This document shows positions 22,590 through 31,202 of a stretch of DNA of 31,330 bases, one piece after another (the first letter of the stretch is position 1; each line of letters begins with the position of its first letter). The translations under genes were made by a program, and so were the position numbers. Origin of the DNA: an uncultured Tessaracoccus sp. (GTDB lineage Bacteria > Actinomycetota > Actinomycetes > Propionibacteriales > Propionibacteriaceae); contig NZ_CALUCN010000023.1 in the NCBI RefSeq assembly GCF_943914565.1, positions 1 to 31,330 of the forward strand. Direction: 5' to 3'. The notes under the pieces were generated by a model. That model had not been told where the DNA came from. It ran no database searches and saw only the letters and a list, made by a program, of their open reading frames with translations.

Positions 22590-22593
22590 TTAT
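22566..22593. promoter_or_regulatory. Candidate arginine operator (inverted repeat over the argC -10)
   Basis: ATAACTAT (22566-22573) and ATAGTTAT (22586-22593) are exact reverse complements, 12 bases apart, in an A/T-rich patch that stands out from its GC-rich surroundings. The right arm overlaps CATAGT (22585-22590), which lies 7 bases before argC ATG 22598 and is the probable -10 of a leaderless message. A repressor here would block the arg promoter. ArgR, encoded in the same operon at 26809, is the natural candidate. I cannot confirm a match to the ArgR box consensus. Confidence 0.6.
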
Positions 22594-22597
22594 CTCC

Positions 22598-23623
22598 ATG
22601 ACGATTCGGGTCGCGGTGGCAGGGTGCACGGGATATGCAGGCGGGGAACTGCTCCGGCTGTTGCTACGGCACCCCGAGGTCGAGATCGGCGCGCTGACCG
22701 CGCACTCGTCGGTCGGGGACAAGCTCGCGCAGCACCACCCACACCTCGCGCCGCTGGCCAACCGGGACGTCGCCGAGACCGCTGCGCGGACGCTCGCGGG
22801 CCACGACGTCGTGTTCCTCGCCCTGCCACACGGGGCCTCCGCACCCGTCGCGGCGGAGCTCGGCGACGACGTCCTCGTGATCGACGCCGGTGCCGACTTC
22901 CGCCTGCGGGACCCGGAACAGTGGCGCCAGTTCTACCGCTCCGAGCACGCCGGCACCTGGCCCTACGGGCTGCCGGAGCTGCCCGGGCAACGCGAACACC
23001 TGCGGGGCGCCCGCCGCATCGCCGTCCCCGGCTGCTACCCGACGGCGGCCACGCTCGCGCTGTTGCCCGCGGTCGCCGCGGGGCTCGTCGATCCCGCCGG
23101 GATCGTGATCGTCGCCGCATCCGGCACCTCCGGCGCGGGCAAGGGGCTGAAGCCACACCTGCTCGGCACCGAGGTGATGGGCGGCATGAGCCCCTACGGC
23201 GTCGGCGGTACCCACCGCCACACGCCCGAGATCGTGCAGAACCTCGAGGCCGTGATCGACCAACCCGTGCAGGTGAGCTTCACGCCGCTGCTGGCGCCCA
23301 TGCCCAGGGGCATCCTCGCCACCTGCTCGGCCCCGCTCGCAGGCGACGCCGACGCCGTCCGCGACGCCTACGAGGCCTGCTACGCCGACGAACCGTTCGT
23401 GACCGTCCTGCCCGAAGGACAGTGGCCGCAGACGGCGGCGGTGCTCGGCTCCAACCACGTCCTCGTCCAGGCGACGGTCGACGACCAGGCGCAGCGCGTC
23501 GTCGCCGTCAGCGCCATCGACAACCTCACCAAGGGCACCGCCGGCGGTGCCGTCCAGTCCATGAACCTCGCCCTCGGCCTGCCGGAGCACCTGGGCCTCG
23601 ACACGATCGGAGTCGCACCGTGA
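22598..23623 (+). CDS. argC: N-acetyl-gamma-glutamyl-phosphate reductase
   Basis: A 341-residue NADPH-dependent enzyme that reduces N-acetylglutamyl phosphate to the semialdehyde, the third step of arginine synthesis. The Rossmann start is VAVAGCTGYAGGELLRLLL. The active-site Cys146 is in AVPGCYPTAA. The catalytic C-domain includes SGTSGAGKGL, YGVGGTHRHTPEI and, near the end, SAIDNLTKGTAGGAVQSMNL. ATG 22598 is 8 bases after the tetR stop. There is no strong Shine-Dalgarno (only ATCTCC before it), so a leaderless start is likely. It is the first gene of argC-J-B-D-R-H and overlaps argJ by 4 bases. Confidence 0.97.
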   Translation: MTIRVAVAGCTGYAGGELLRLLLRHPEVEIGALTAHSSVGDKLAQHHPHLAPLANRDVAETAARTLAGHDVVFLALPHGASAPVAAELGDDVLVIDAGADFRLRDPEQWRQFYRSEHAGTWPYGLPELPGQREHLRGARRIAVPGCYPTAATLALLPAVAAGLVDPAGIVIVAASGTSGAGKGLKPHLLGTEVMGGMSPYGVGGTHRHTPEIVQNLEAVIDQPVQVSFTPLLAPMPRGILATCSAPLAGDADAVRDAYEACYADEPFVTVLPEGQWPQTAAVLGSNHVLVQATVDDQAQRVVAVSAIDNLTKGTAGGAVQSMNLALGLPEHLGLDTIGVAP

Positions 23624-24771
23624 GCGTGACCAGTCCCCAGGGTTTCCGAGCGGCAGGCGTCGCCGCCGGGATCAAGCAGTCCGGCGCACCGGATCTCGCC
23701 GTCGTCGTGAACGACGGCCCCCGCATGCACGTCGCGGGAGTGTTCACCCGCAACGGGGTCCAGGCCGCGCCGGTGAAGTGGTCCCGGCACGCGGTCTCGG
23801 ACGGGCAGCTCCAGGCCGTGGTGCTCAACTCCGGCGGCGCCAACGCCTGCACCGGCGCGCCCGGCTTCCAGGACGCAGCCGCGACGGCGGCGCACGCCGC
23901 AACGGCCCTGCAGGTCCCGGCCGACAACGTCGCGGTCTGCTCGACGGGGCTCATCGGGGTGCGGCTGCCGATGGAGGCGCTGCGTGCCGGTGTCACGCAG
24001 GCAGCCGGGCAGCTCACCACCGACGGCGGCACCGACGCCGCGCGGGCGATCATGACGACCGACACCCGGCCGAAGGAGGCCGTCGCCGACCGCGGCACGT
24101 GGCGCGTGGGCGGCATGGCCAAGGGGGCGGGGATGCTCGCGCCCGGACTGGCGACGATGCTCGTCGTGCTCACCACCGACGCCGACGTGGACCAGGCGGT
24201 GCTCGACGTCGCCCTGCGCGAGGCGACGCGGGTGACGTTCGACCGCACGGACTCCGACGGGTGCATGTCCACCAACGACACGGTGCTCGCGCTGGCCTCC
24301 GGCGCCGCGGGGGTCACCCCGTCGGCCGCCGAGCTCACGGAGGCCCTCGTCGAGGTGTCCGCGGCCCTGGCGCGGCAGCTCATCGGCGACGCCGAGGGCG
24401 CGGCGCACGACATCGCCGTCGAGGTCACCGGGGCCGCGACGGAGGACGACGCCGTCGCGGTCGCCCGCGAGATCGCACGCTCGAACCTGTTCAAGTGCGC
24501 CGTCTTCGGCAACGACCCCAACTGGGGGCGCGTGCTGAGCGCGATCGGTGTCACGGACGCGGCGTTCGACCCGGACCGCATCGACGTCTCCTTCAACGGC
24601 GTCATGGTGTGCCGGGCCGGCGCGATCGGGGAGGACCGCGCGCTCGTCGACCTGGGGGAGCGCGAGGTGCACGTGCTCGTCGACCTGCACGAGGGCGCCG
24701 AGCGGGCCACCGTCTGGACCAACGACCTCACCCACGACTACGTGCGGGAGAACGCGGAGTACTCCTCGTGA
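23620..24771 (+). CDS. argJ: Bifunctional ornithine acetyltransferase / N-acetylglutamate synthase
   Basis: A 383-residue enzyme that moves the acetyl group from N-acetylornithine to glutamate, recycling acetyl in arginine synthesis. Some ArgJ enzymes also use acetyl-CoA, which cannot be judged from sequence here. The precursor cleaves itself between Ala178 and Thr179 in KGAGMLAPGLATML, and Thr179 becomes the nucleophile of the new chain. Other hallmarks are VLNSGGANACTG, STGLIGVRLPM and NLFKCAVFGNDPNWGRVL. The start is GTG 23620, overlapping the argC stop (GTGA). The C-terminus NAEYSS is typical (the usual ending is NA.YTT). Confidence 0.97.
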   Translation: MSVTSPQGFRAAGVAAGIKQSGAPDLAVVVNDGPRMHVAGVFTRNGVQAAPVKWSRHAVSDGQLQAVVLNSGGANACTGAPGFQDAAATAAHAATALQVPADNVAVCSTGLIGVRLPMEALRAGVTQAAGQLTTDGGTDAARAIMTTDTRPKEAVADRGTWRVGGMAKGAGMLAPGLATMLVVLTTDADVDQAVLDVALREATRVTFDRTDSDGCMSTNDTVLALASGAAGVTPSAAELTEALVEVSAALARQLIGDAEGAAHDIAVEVTGAATEDDAVAVAREIARSNLFKCAVFGNDPNWGRVLSAIGVTDAAFDPDRIDVSFNGVMVCRAGAIGEDRALVDLGEREVHVLVDLHEGAERATVWTNDLTHDYVRENAEYSS

Positions 24772-25646
24772 GCCCGGACATGACCAGGACGATCGAGAAG
24801 GCGTCCACGCTCATCGAGGCGCTGCCGTGGCTCGCCGAGTACGCCGGCGAGATCATGGTGGTGAAGTACGGCGGCAACGCCATGGTCGACGACGAGCTCA
24901 AGCACGCGCTCGCCCAGGACATCGTGTTCCTGCGCCGCGTGGGCGTGAAGCCGGTCGTCGTGCACGGGGGCGGGCCGCAGATCACCGCGATGCTCGACCG
25001 GCTCGACATCCACAGCGAGTTCCGCGACGGGTTCCGGGTCACGACGCCAGAGATGATCGACGTCGTGCGCATGGTGCTCGTCGGCCAGGTGGGCCGCGAA
25101 CTGGTGAACCTCCTCAACGCCCACGGGCCGTTCGCCGTCGGCATGTCCGGCGAGGACGGCGGCCTGTTCACCGCGACGAGGCGCACCGTCGGCGCCGACG
25201 GCGAGGAGGTCGACCTGGGCCTCGTCGGGGACGTCTCGGCCGTCGACCCCTCGAGCCTGCTGGACATCATCGACGCGGGCCGGATCCCGGTCGTGGCGTC
25301 GATCGCGCCCGACGAGCAGGGCGTCGTGCACAACGTCAACGGCGACACCGCAGCGGCCGCGCTCGCGGCGGCCATCGGCGCGAAGCGACTCGTCATGCTC
25401 ACCAACGTGCCGGGCCTCTACGCCGACTACCCGGACCCCGACTCCCTGATCCAGGAGATCACCGCCGACGAGGCCCGCGCCCTGCTGCCGACGCTCGCCA
25501 CCGGCATGGTCCCGAAGATCGAGGCCTGCCTCGCCGCGCTCGAGGGCGGGGTCAGCAACGCGACGATCAACGACGGCACGGTGCCCCATGCGCTGCTGCT
25601 GGAGATCTTCACCGACGAGGGCGTGGGAACGATGGTGACCCGATGA
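24768..25646 (+). CDS. argB: Acetylglutamate kinase
   Basis: A 292-residue amino-acid kinase that phosphorylates N-acetylglutamate, the second and usually arginine-inhibited step. Motifs: VVKYGGNAM (31-39, with ATP-binding Lys33), VVVHGGGPQI (63-72), VGLSGKDGG-equivalent VGMSGEDGG and NVNGDTAAAALAAAIGA. The N-terminal helix TRTIEKASTLIEALPWLAEY matches the hexameric, arginine-sensitive type. I chose GTG 24768 because it overlaps the argJ stop (GTGA). ATG 24780, four codons in, is the alternative and has no better ribosome site. Confidence 0.96.
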   Translation: MSPDMTRTIEKASTLIEALPWLAEYAGEIMVVKYGGNAMVDDELKHALAQDIVFLRRVGVKPVVVHGGGPQITAMLDRLDIHSEFRDGFRVTTPEMIDVVRMVLVGQVGRELVNLLNAHGPFAVGMSGEDGGLFTATRRTVGADGEEVDLGLVGDVSAVDPSSLLDIIDAGRIPVVASIAPDEQGVVHNVNGDTAAAALAAAIGAKRLVMLTNVPGLYADYPDPDSLIQEITADEARALLPTLATGMVPKIEACLAALEGGVSNATINDGTVPHALLLEIFTDEGVGTMVTR

Positions 25647-26812
25647 GCAATGACGAACTGATCCACCGCTACGACGCCGTGATGACCCGCGCGTTCGACA
25701 CGCCGAAGCGCGTCTTCGTGCGCGGCGAGGGCGTTCACGTCGAGGACGCCGACGGCAAGGGGTACACGGACCTGCTCTCGGGCCTGGCGGTGCTGGGCCT
25801 CGGCCACGCGCACCCGACCGTGACCGAGGCGGTCACGACCCAGCTGCAGACGCTCGGCCACATCTCCAACCTGTTCGCGTCCGAGCCGCAGATCCGCCTC
25901 GCCGAACGCCTCGCCGGGCACCTGGGCGACCCGTCGGCGCGCGTGTTCTTCACCAACTCCGGCTCGGAGGCCAATGAGGCGGCGTTCAAGCTCACGCGCC
26001 TCACGGGACGGACGAGGATCGTCGCCATGGAGGGCTCGTTCCACGGCCGGACGGCCGCGTCGCTCGCGGTCACGAGCAACGCCCGGTACCGCACGCCGTT
26101 CGAGCCGCTCCCGGGTGAGGTCGAGTTCGTCCCCTACGGCGACGTGGGCGCGCTCGAACGGGCCGTCGACGGCCGGACCGCCGCGTGCGTGCTCGAGTGC
26201 ATCCAGGGCGAGAACGGCGTCGTGCCGGCCCCCGAGGGCTTCGTCGCGGAGGCCCGCCGGCTCTGCGACGCCCGTGGCGCGCTGTTGTGGATCGACGAGG
26301 TGCAGACGGGCATCGGCCGCTGTGGGGCGATGTTCGCGCACCGGGCCGAGGGCGTCGTGCCCGACCTGGTCACCGTCGCGAAGGGCCTCGGCAACGGCTT
26401 CCCGATCGGGGCGTGCCTCGCCACCGGCGCCGCCGGTGCACTGTTCGGCCCGGGCGACCACGGCACCACCTTCGGCGGCAACCCCGTCGCCGCCGCGGCC
26501 GGCAACGCGGTGCTCGACGTCCTCGAGGGTGGCCTGCTCGACGAGGCCGTCGCGACGGGGGCCTGGTTCGCCGACGCGCTGCGCGGCCTCTCACACCCCG
26601 ACGTCCGGCGCGTGCGTGGCCGCGGCCTGCTGCTGGGCCTCGTCCTCGCGCGCCCGATCGCACCAGCGGTCGCCGACGCGGCCCTGGACGCCGGCTTCAT
26701 CATCAACGCCCCCAGACCGAACGTCCTGCGGCTCGCCCCACCCCTCGTCGCGACGAGGCGCGAGCTGCAGCCCTTCGTCGACGCGCTGCCGGGCCTGCTG
26801 GAGCGCGCATGA
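25643..26812 (+). CDS. argD: Acetylornithine aminotransferase
   Basis: A 389-residue PLP enzyme of fold type I, class III, that converts N-acetylglutamate semialdehyde to N-acetylornithine. It may also act in lysine synthesis. The PLP Lys is Lys247 in TVAKGLGNGFPIGA. NSGSEANEAAFKL binds the phosphate, and WIDEVQTGIGRCG carries the Asp that contacts the pyridine ring. GTTFGGNPVAAAAG and APRPNVLRLAPPL are family marks. ATG 25643 overlaps the argB stop (ATGA). The next gene is argR, not argF as in Mycobacterium tuberculosis. Confidence 0.96.
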   Translation: MSNDELIHRYDAVMTRAFDTPKRVFVRGEGVHVEDADGKGYTDLLSGLAVLGLGHAHPTVTEAVTTQLQTLGHISNLFASEPQIRLAERLAGHLGDPSARVFFTNSGSEANEAAFKLTRLTGRTRIVAMEGSFHGRTAASLAVTSNARYRTPFEPLPGEVEFVPYGDVGALERAVDGRTAACVLECIQGENGVVPAPEGFVAEARRLCDARGALLWIDEVQTGIGRCGAMFAHRAEGVVPDLVTVAKGLGNGFPIGACLATGAAGALFGPGDHGTTFGGNPVAAAAGNAVLDVLEGGLLDEAVATGAWFADALRGLSHPDVRRVRGRGLLLGLVLARPIAPAVADAALDAGFIINAPRPNVLRLAPPLVATRRELQPFVDALPGLLERA

Positions 26813-27288
26813 CGACGTCGCGCTCCGGGCGCCAGGCGGTGCTGCGCCGGTTGATCAACGAGGGCGACTACACGTCGCAGACCGAGCTCACCGAGGCGCT
26901 GGCGGCGGTGGGGGTCGTGGCGAGCCAGTCGACGCTGTCGAAGGACCTCCACGCGCTCGGCGCGGTGCGTAGGCGCCGCGAGGACGGGCGGCTCGTCTAC
27001 GTGCTCGACCGCCAGGACCCGGCCGCCCGCGTCAAGCTCGCGCAGCTGTGCGGCGAACTCCTGCAGACGCAGCGGATTGCGTTGAACCAGCTCGTGCTGC
27101 GGACCCCACCGGGCGCGGCGCAGTACTTCGGCTCCGCCCTCGACCACGCCGGGCTGCCCGGTACGCTCGGCACGATCGCCGGCGACGACACCGTGCTCGT
27201 CATCACCGAGTCGGAGGACGCGGCGACGCGGGTCGGGGCGATGCTCGAGACCATGACCAGGACTGGACGACCGATGGAGGACGCATGA
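26809..27288 (+). CDS. argR: Arginine repressor ArgR
   Basis: A 159-residue arginine-dependent repressor that forms hexamers. The N-terminal winged helix includes SQSTLSKDLHALGAVRRRRE (39-58), the DNA-reading region. The C-terminal domain contains GTLGTIAGDDTVLVI (118-132), whose Asp pair binds arginine and links the trimers. ATG 26809 overlaps the argD stop (ATGA), so the repressor is made from the operon it presumably controls. The likely operator is the inverted repeat at 22566-22593 upstream of argC. Confidence 0.96.
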   Translation: MTTSRSGRQAVLRRLINEGDYTSQTELTEALAAVGVVASQSTLSKDLHALGAVRRRREDGRLVYVLDRQDPAARVKLAQLCGELLQTQRIALNQLVLRTPPGAAQYFGSALDHAGLPGTLGTIAGDDTVLVITESEDAATRVGAMLETMTRTGRPMEDA

Positions 27289-28694
27289 CCGAGGGACGAC
27301 TGTGGGGAGGCCGCTTCGCCGGCGGCCCGAGCGATGCGATGTTCGCACTCAGCAAGTCGACGCAGTTCGACTGGCGGCTCGCACTCCACGACATCGCCGG
27401 CTCCCGCGCACACGCGAAGGCGCTGCACGCCGCCGGCTACCTCGACGACGACCAGGCCCGGCGCATGGACGAGGGGCTCGCCGAGCTGGCCCGTCGGGTG
27501 GAGGACCAGACCTTCGTCGCTGCCGAGGCCGACGAGGACGTCCACGGCGCGCTGGAGCGCGGCCTGAAGGAGTGCGTGGGGGAGGAACTCGGCGGCCGAC
27601 TGCGCGCCGGCCGTTCGCGCAACGACCAGATCGCCACACTCATGCGCCGCTACCTCCGCGAGGAGGTCCGGCTCATCGCCCAGGACGTCCTGGACGTCGT
27701 CGAGGCCCTGCGCGGTCAGGCGGAGACCCACCTCGGGGCCGTGATGCCCGGTCGCACCCATCTCCAGTCCGCGCAGCCGATCCTGCTCAGCCACCACCTC
27801 CTCGCGCACGCGTGGCCCCTCGTCCGCGACGTGGAGCGGCTCCAGGACCTGGACCGACGCCTCGCGGTGAGCCCCTACGGGTCCGCCGCGCTCGCCGGCA
27901 CCTCGCTCGGCCTCGACCCGGAGCTCGTCGCGCGCGAGCTGGGCTTCGAGGCGTCGGCGCCCAACTCGATCGACGGCACCGCGGCGAGGGACCTCGTCGC
28001 GGAGGCGTGCTTCGTGCTGGCGCAGATCGGTGTCGACCTCTCGCGGCTCAGCGAGGACGTGATCCTGTGGTGCACGGCCGAGTTCGGCTTCGCCACGCTC
28101 GACGATGCGTGGTCCACCGGCTCGTCGATCATGCCGCAGAAGAAGAATCCCGACGTGGCCGAGCTCGCGCGCGGCAAGTCCGGCCGGCTCATCGGCAACC
28201 TGAGCGGGCTGCTCGCGACGCTCAAGGGCCTGCCGCTGGCCTACAACCGCGACCTCCAGGAGGACAAGGAGCCGCTCTTCGACGGTATCGACCAGCTCCA
28301 CGTGCTGCTGCCGGCGGTGGCCGGGATGGTCGCGACCCTCACGTTCCACCCCGAACGCACCGCCGAGGTGGCTCCGATGGGCTTCTCGCTCGCCACCGAC
28401 GTGGCGGACCACCTCGTGCGTGAGCACGTGCCGTTCGCCGTCGCGCACGAGGTCGCGGGCGCCACCGTCCGCTACTGCGAGGAGCGCGGGATCACGCTGC
28501 AGGACCTCACCGCCGACGACCTCCCGCGCATCTCGGAGCACCTCGACGAGGGCGTGCTCGACGTGCTCACGGTCGACGGGTCCGTGGCCGCGCGGGACGG
28601 GCGCGGCGGCACCGCCCCGGACCGCGTGCGCGACCAGCTCGCCGAGCTCGACGGGCGGCGCGCCGACCTCGGTGGGTGGGCCGCGGAGCGCTGA
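27285..28694 (+). CDS. argH: Argininosuccinate lyase
   Basis: A 469-residue enzyme of the fumarase/aspartase superfamily that splits argininosuccinate into arginine and fumarate, the final step of arginine synthesis. It begins MTEGRLWGGRFAGGPSDAM, as in the family. The three conserved regions are LRAGRSRNDQIATLMRRYLR, MPGRTHLQSAQPILLSHHLL and the flexible catalytic loop GSSIMPQKKNPDV (279-291). The tetramer is cytoplasmic. ATG 27285 overlaps the argR stop (ATGA). argG, which makes its substrate and usually precedes argH, is not in the window. Confidence 0.97.
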   Translation: MTEGRLWGGRFAGGPSDAMFALSKSTQFDWRLALHDIAGSRAHAKALHAAGYLDDDQARRMDEGLAELARRVEDQTFVAAEADEDVHGALERGLKECVGEELGGRLRAGRSRNDQIATLMRRYLREEVRLIAQDVLDVVEALRGQAETHLGAVMPGRTHLQSAQPILLSHHLLAHAWPLVRDVERLQDLDRRLAVSPYGSAALAGTSLGLDPELVARELGFEASAPNSIDGTAARDLVAEACFVLAQIGVDLSRLSEDVILWCTAEFGFATLDDAWSTGSSIMPQKKNPDVAELARGKSGRLIGNLSGLLATLKGLPLAYNRDLQEDKEPLFDGIDQLHVLLPAVAGMVATLTFHPERTAEVAPMGFSLATDVADHLVREHVPFAVAHEVAGATVRYCEERGITLQDLTADDLPRISEHLDEGVLDVLTVDGSVAARDGRGGTAPDRVRDQLAELDGRRADLGGWAAER

Positions 28695-28710
28695 TCCGGC
28701 GCCGACCCAC

Positions 28711-28716
28711 TAGGGT
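28711..28716 (+). promoter_or_regulatory. -10 element TAGGGT of tyrS (leaderless)
   Basis: TAGGGT lies 7 bases before ATG 28724. With no leader there is no room for a T-box or attenuator in front of tyrS. Confidence 0.55.
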
Positions 28717-28723
28717 GGGGCCC

Positions 28724-29974
28724 ATGACCACGTTCGACGACCTTGCCTGGCGCGGCCTCATCGCGCACTCCACCGATCCCGAGGCCCTCGCGGCCCATCT
28801 CGAGTCGGGGCCGGTGAAGTTCTACGTCGGGTTCGACCCGACGGCGGCGAGCCTCCACATCGGACACCTCCTGCAGCTGCTCATGGCCCGCAGGCTCCAG
28901 GACGCCGGGCACGTGCCGCACCTGCTCGTCGGGGGCGCGACGGGGCTCATCGGCGACCCGAAGGCCTCCGGCGAGCGCGTCATGAACGACGAGGACGTCG
29001 TCGCCGGCTGGGTCGAGCGCATCCGCGAGCAGGCGCAGCGGTTCGTCTCGTTCGAGGGCGAGAACGCGGCCGTGATGGTGAACAACCTCGACTGGACGAG
29101 CGAGCTCGGCGTCATCGACTTCCTTCGCGACCTCGGCAAGCACTTCCCCGTCAACCGCATGCTCGCCCGCGAGATCGTCGCGAGCCGCCTCGAGAGCGGG
29201 ATCAGCTTCAGCGAGTTCGCCTACGTGCTGCTGCAGTCCAACGACTACCGCGAGCTGCACCGCCGTCTCGGCGTGACGCTCCAGACCGGCGGCTCGGACC
29301 AGTGGGGCAACCTCACCGCAGGCGTCGAGCTCATTCGCCGTTCGGACCAGGAGCGGGTGCACGCGCTCGCGACGCCGCTCATCACCAAGGCCGACGGGTC
29401 GAAGTTCGGCAAGACCGAGGGCGGCGCAGTGTGGCTCGATCCCGAGCTCACCAGCCCGTACGCCTTTCACCAGTTCTTCCTCAACGCCGAGGACGCCAAG
29501 GTGGTCGAGTACCTCAAGGTGTTCACCTTCCGGTCCCGCGACGAGATCGCAGAGCTCGAGCGAGCGACGGCGGAGGCGCCCCACCGTCGCGAGGCGCAGC
29601 GTGCCCTCGCCGACGACGTGACCGACTTCGTCCACGGCGAGGACCAGCGACGAGCAGCCGTCGCCGCCGCGCAGGCCCTCTTCGGCAGGGGCGAACTGCG
29701 CGAGCTCGACGAGCAGACCCTCGCAGGCATCATGCGTGAGGTCGACGGCAAGCCCGTCGAGGGCCTCGTGTCGTTCGTCGACGCGATGGTGGCCAGCGGC
29801 GTCGTCGCGTCGAAGGGCGAGGCCCGTCGGGCCATCAAGGAAGGCGGCGCGTACCTCAACAACGAGAAGGTCCAGGACCCGGAGCTGCAGCTCGACGCCA
29901 CGCACCTCCTGCAGGGGCGCTATGCGGTCATCCGTCGCGGTCGCAAGACCGTGGGCGGCGTGATCGTCGCCTGA
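28724..29974 (+). CDS. tyrS: Tyrosine--tRNA ligase
   Basis: A 416-residue class I synthetase that charges tRNA-Tyr. HIGH is intact (45-48, in SLHIGHLLQL). The second motif is KFGKT (227-231), the normal TyrS variant of KMSKS. The Tyr and tRNA site includes YVGFDPTAASLHIG, LLQSNDYREL and TGGSDQWGNLTAG. The C-terminal S4-like RNA-binding domain is about 345-416 (SKGEARRAIKEGGAYLNNEK). An upstream in-frame start (28676) was rejected because it lies inside argH and a -10 precedes ATG 28724. Its last 47 bases overlap the convergent lipoprotein gene. Confidence 0.96.
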   Translation: MTTFDDLAWRGLIAHSTDPEALAAHLESGPVKFYVGFDPTAASLHIGHLLQLLMARRLQDAGHVPHLLVGGATGLIGDPKASGERVMNDEDVVAGWVERIREQAQRFVSFEGENAAVMVNNLDWTSELGVIDFLRDLGKHFPVNRMLAREIVASRLESGISFSEFAYVLLQSNDYRELHRRLGVTLQTGGSDQWGNLTAGVELIRRSDQERVHALATPLITKADGSKFGKTEGGAVWLDPELTSPYAFHQFFLNAEDAKVVEYLKVFTFRSRDEIAELERATAEAPHRREAQRALADDVTDFVHGEDQRRAAVAAAQALFGRGELRELDEQTLAGIMREVDGKPVEGLVSFVDAMVASGVVASKGEARRAIKEGGAYLNNEKVQDPELQLDATHLLQGRYAVIRRGRKTVGGVIVA

Positions 29975-31196
29975 TCTCCCGGCCTCGCTCGACGAGTCCC
30001 TCCGGGGCCTTCGCCGCGACGACGGCCCGGGTCCGCGCCGCCGACCTGCGCAACTCCGCAGCGGGGCCCTGGCCCTTGGCGAGCGCGTCGGGCACGAGGT
30101 ACACCCGCGCGGGGGACCCGGAGCGATGCTTCGTGATGTGTGTGGGCGCCCACTCGACCCTCGTCACGACGAAGCGCCCGTCGGGCCGCTCGTCGAACCG
30201 GATCTCGGCCATGTAGCCGTCGTAGCTGCGCGGCTGCGCAGGCCCGCTCTGCGCGATGAGGTTCCCCGAGCCGAAGAGGACCCACTTGCCGTGCACCTTC
30301 TCGATCGGCTGGACGACGTGGGTGTGCTGGCCGAACACCACGTCAACGGCGTCCGACCGGGTGACGGCCTCGACGAATGCCCGCTGCTGGGGGTCGGGGC
30401 GCTGCTGGTACTCGGTGCCGGCGTGGACGTGCACCGCGACGACGTCGGCCCCGGCAGCCTTGGCGCGCTCGGCATCGGCGATTGCCCTCGACGCGTCGAG
30501 GAGCTGCACCGACCAGTCCTTGCCCTTGGTCTTCGGGATGCCGTTCAGCCCGAACGTCTGGGAGACGAAGCCCACCTTCACCCCTGCGGCGGTCTCGAGA
30601 ATCGTGGGCGTGCGGGACTCCTGTTCGGAGACGGCGGTGCCGACGGTGCGCACTCCCGCGCTGCGGTAAGTCTCGACCGTGCGGACGAGACCCTCCCAGC
30701 CCTGGTCCATGGTGTGGTTCGAGGCCGTGGTGCACAGGTCCCATCCGAGTTCGCGGACGGCGGTGGCGATCACCGGGGGAGCCGCGAACAAGGGGTAGCT
30801 CTCGTACGGGCCTCCCTCCGGCGCGAACGGCACCTCGGAATGGCACACCGCGATGTCGGCGCGCTGCACGAAGTCACCCACCGACGCAAGCTGCGGGTGG
30901 AAGTCCATGGGCCCGCGTCCCGTGCGACGGGCGTCCGCCTCTGCGGAGTACCAGAGTGTGTTGTGCCACAGCAGGTCGCCGGAGACGTTGAGCGTGGCCG
31001 AGCGCAGGGCACGCGACGGTGACGGTGCAGGTGTGGGGGACGGGGTCGACGATGGCGACGTGAAGGCGGAGGAAGGGATGCTGCTGGACGGTGGGCCGAC
31101 AGAATCTGTCGCGGCGGGCGGTTCGGTCTCCTCAGGAGTGCCCACACAGGCGCTGAGCAGGAGACTGATGAGCAGGGCGAGAACGCGCGGCTTCAT
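29928..31196 (-). CDS. CapA-family lipoprotein (metallophosphatase-like)
   Basis: A 422-residue predicted lipoprotein. The N-terminus MKPRVLALLISLLLSAC has a lipobox with Cys17. A Ser/Pro/Thr-rich linker (about 27-62) follows, then a CapA/PGA_cap domain related to calcineurin-like phosphoesterases. Metal-site motifs are NVSGDLLWHN, CHSEVPF, TTASNHTMDQGWEG, VAVHVHAGTEY and VFGQHTHVVQPIE, ending with LFGSGNLIAQ. CapA proteins help make poly-gamma-glutamate in some bacteria, but no other cap genes are here, so the real substrate is unknown. I chose ATG 31196 over the start at 31247 because the signal peptide begins there. The C-terminal 40 residues are Arg-rich and overlap tyrS. Confidence 0.88.
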   Translation of the reverse strand: MKPRVLALLISLLLSACVGTPEETEPPAATDSVGPPSSSIPSSAFTSPSSTPSPTPAPSPSRALRSATLNVSGDLLWHNTLWYSAEADARRTGRGPMDFHPQLASVGDFVQRADIAVCHSEVPFAPEGGPYESYPLFAAPPVIATAVRELGWDLCTTASNHTMDQGWEGLVRTVETYRSAGVRTVGTAVSEQESRTPTILETAAGVKVGFVSQTFGLNGIPKTKGKDWSVQLLDASRAIADAERAKAAGADVVAVHVHAGTEYQQRPDPQQRAFVEAVTRSDAVDVVFGQHTHVVQPIEKVHGKWVLFGSGNLIAQSGPAQPRSYDGYMAEIRFDERPDGRFVVTRVEWAPTHITKHRSGSPARVYLVPDALAKGQGPAAELRRSAARTRAVVAAKAPEGLVERGREIRRRSRRPRSCDRDG

Positions 31197-31202
31197 GGCA
31201 GC

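Noticed and set aside
28695..28723. T-box or attenuator before tyrS
   Set aside because: The gap after argH is only 29 bases and holds a -10 element, so there is no room for a leader.
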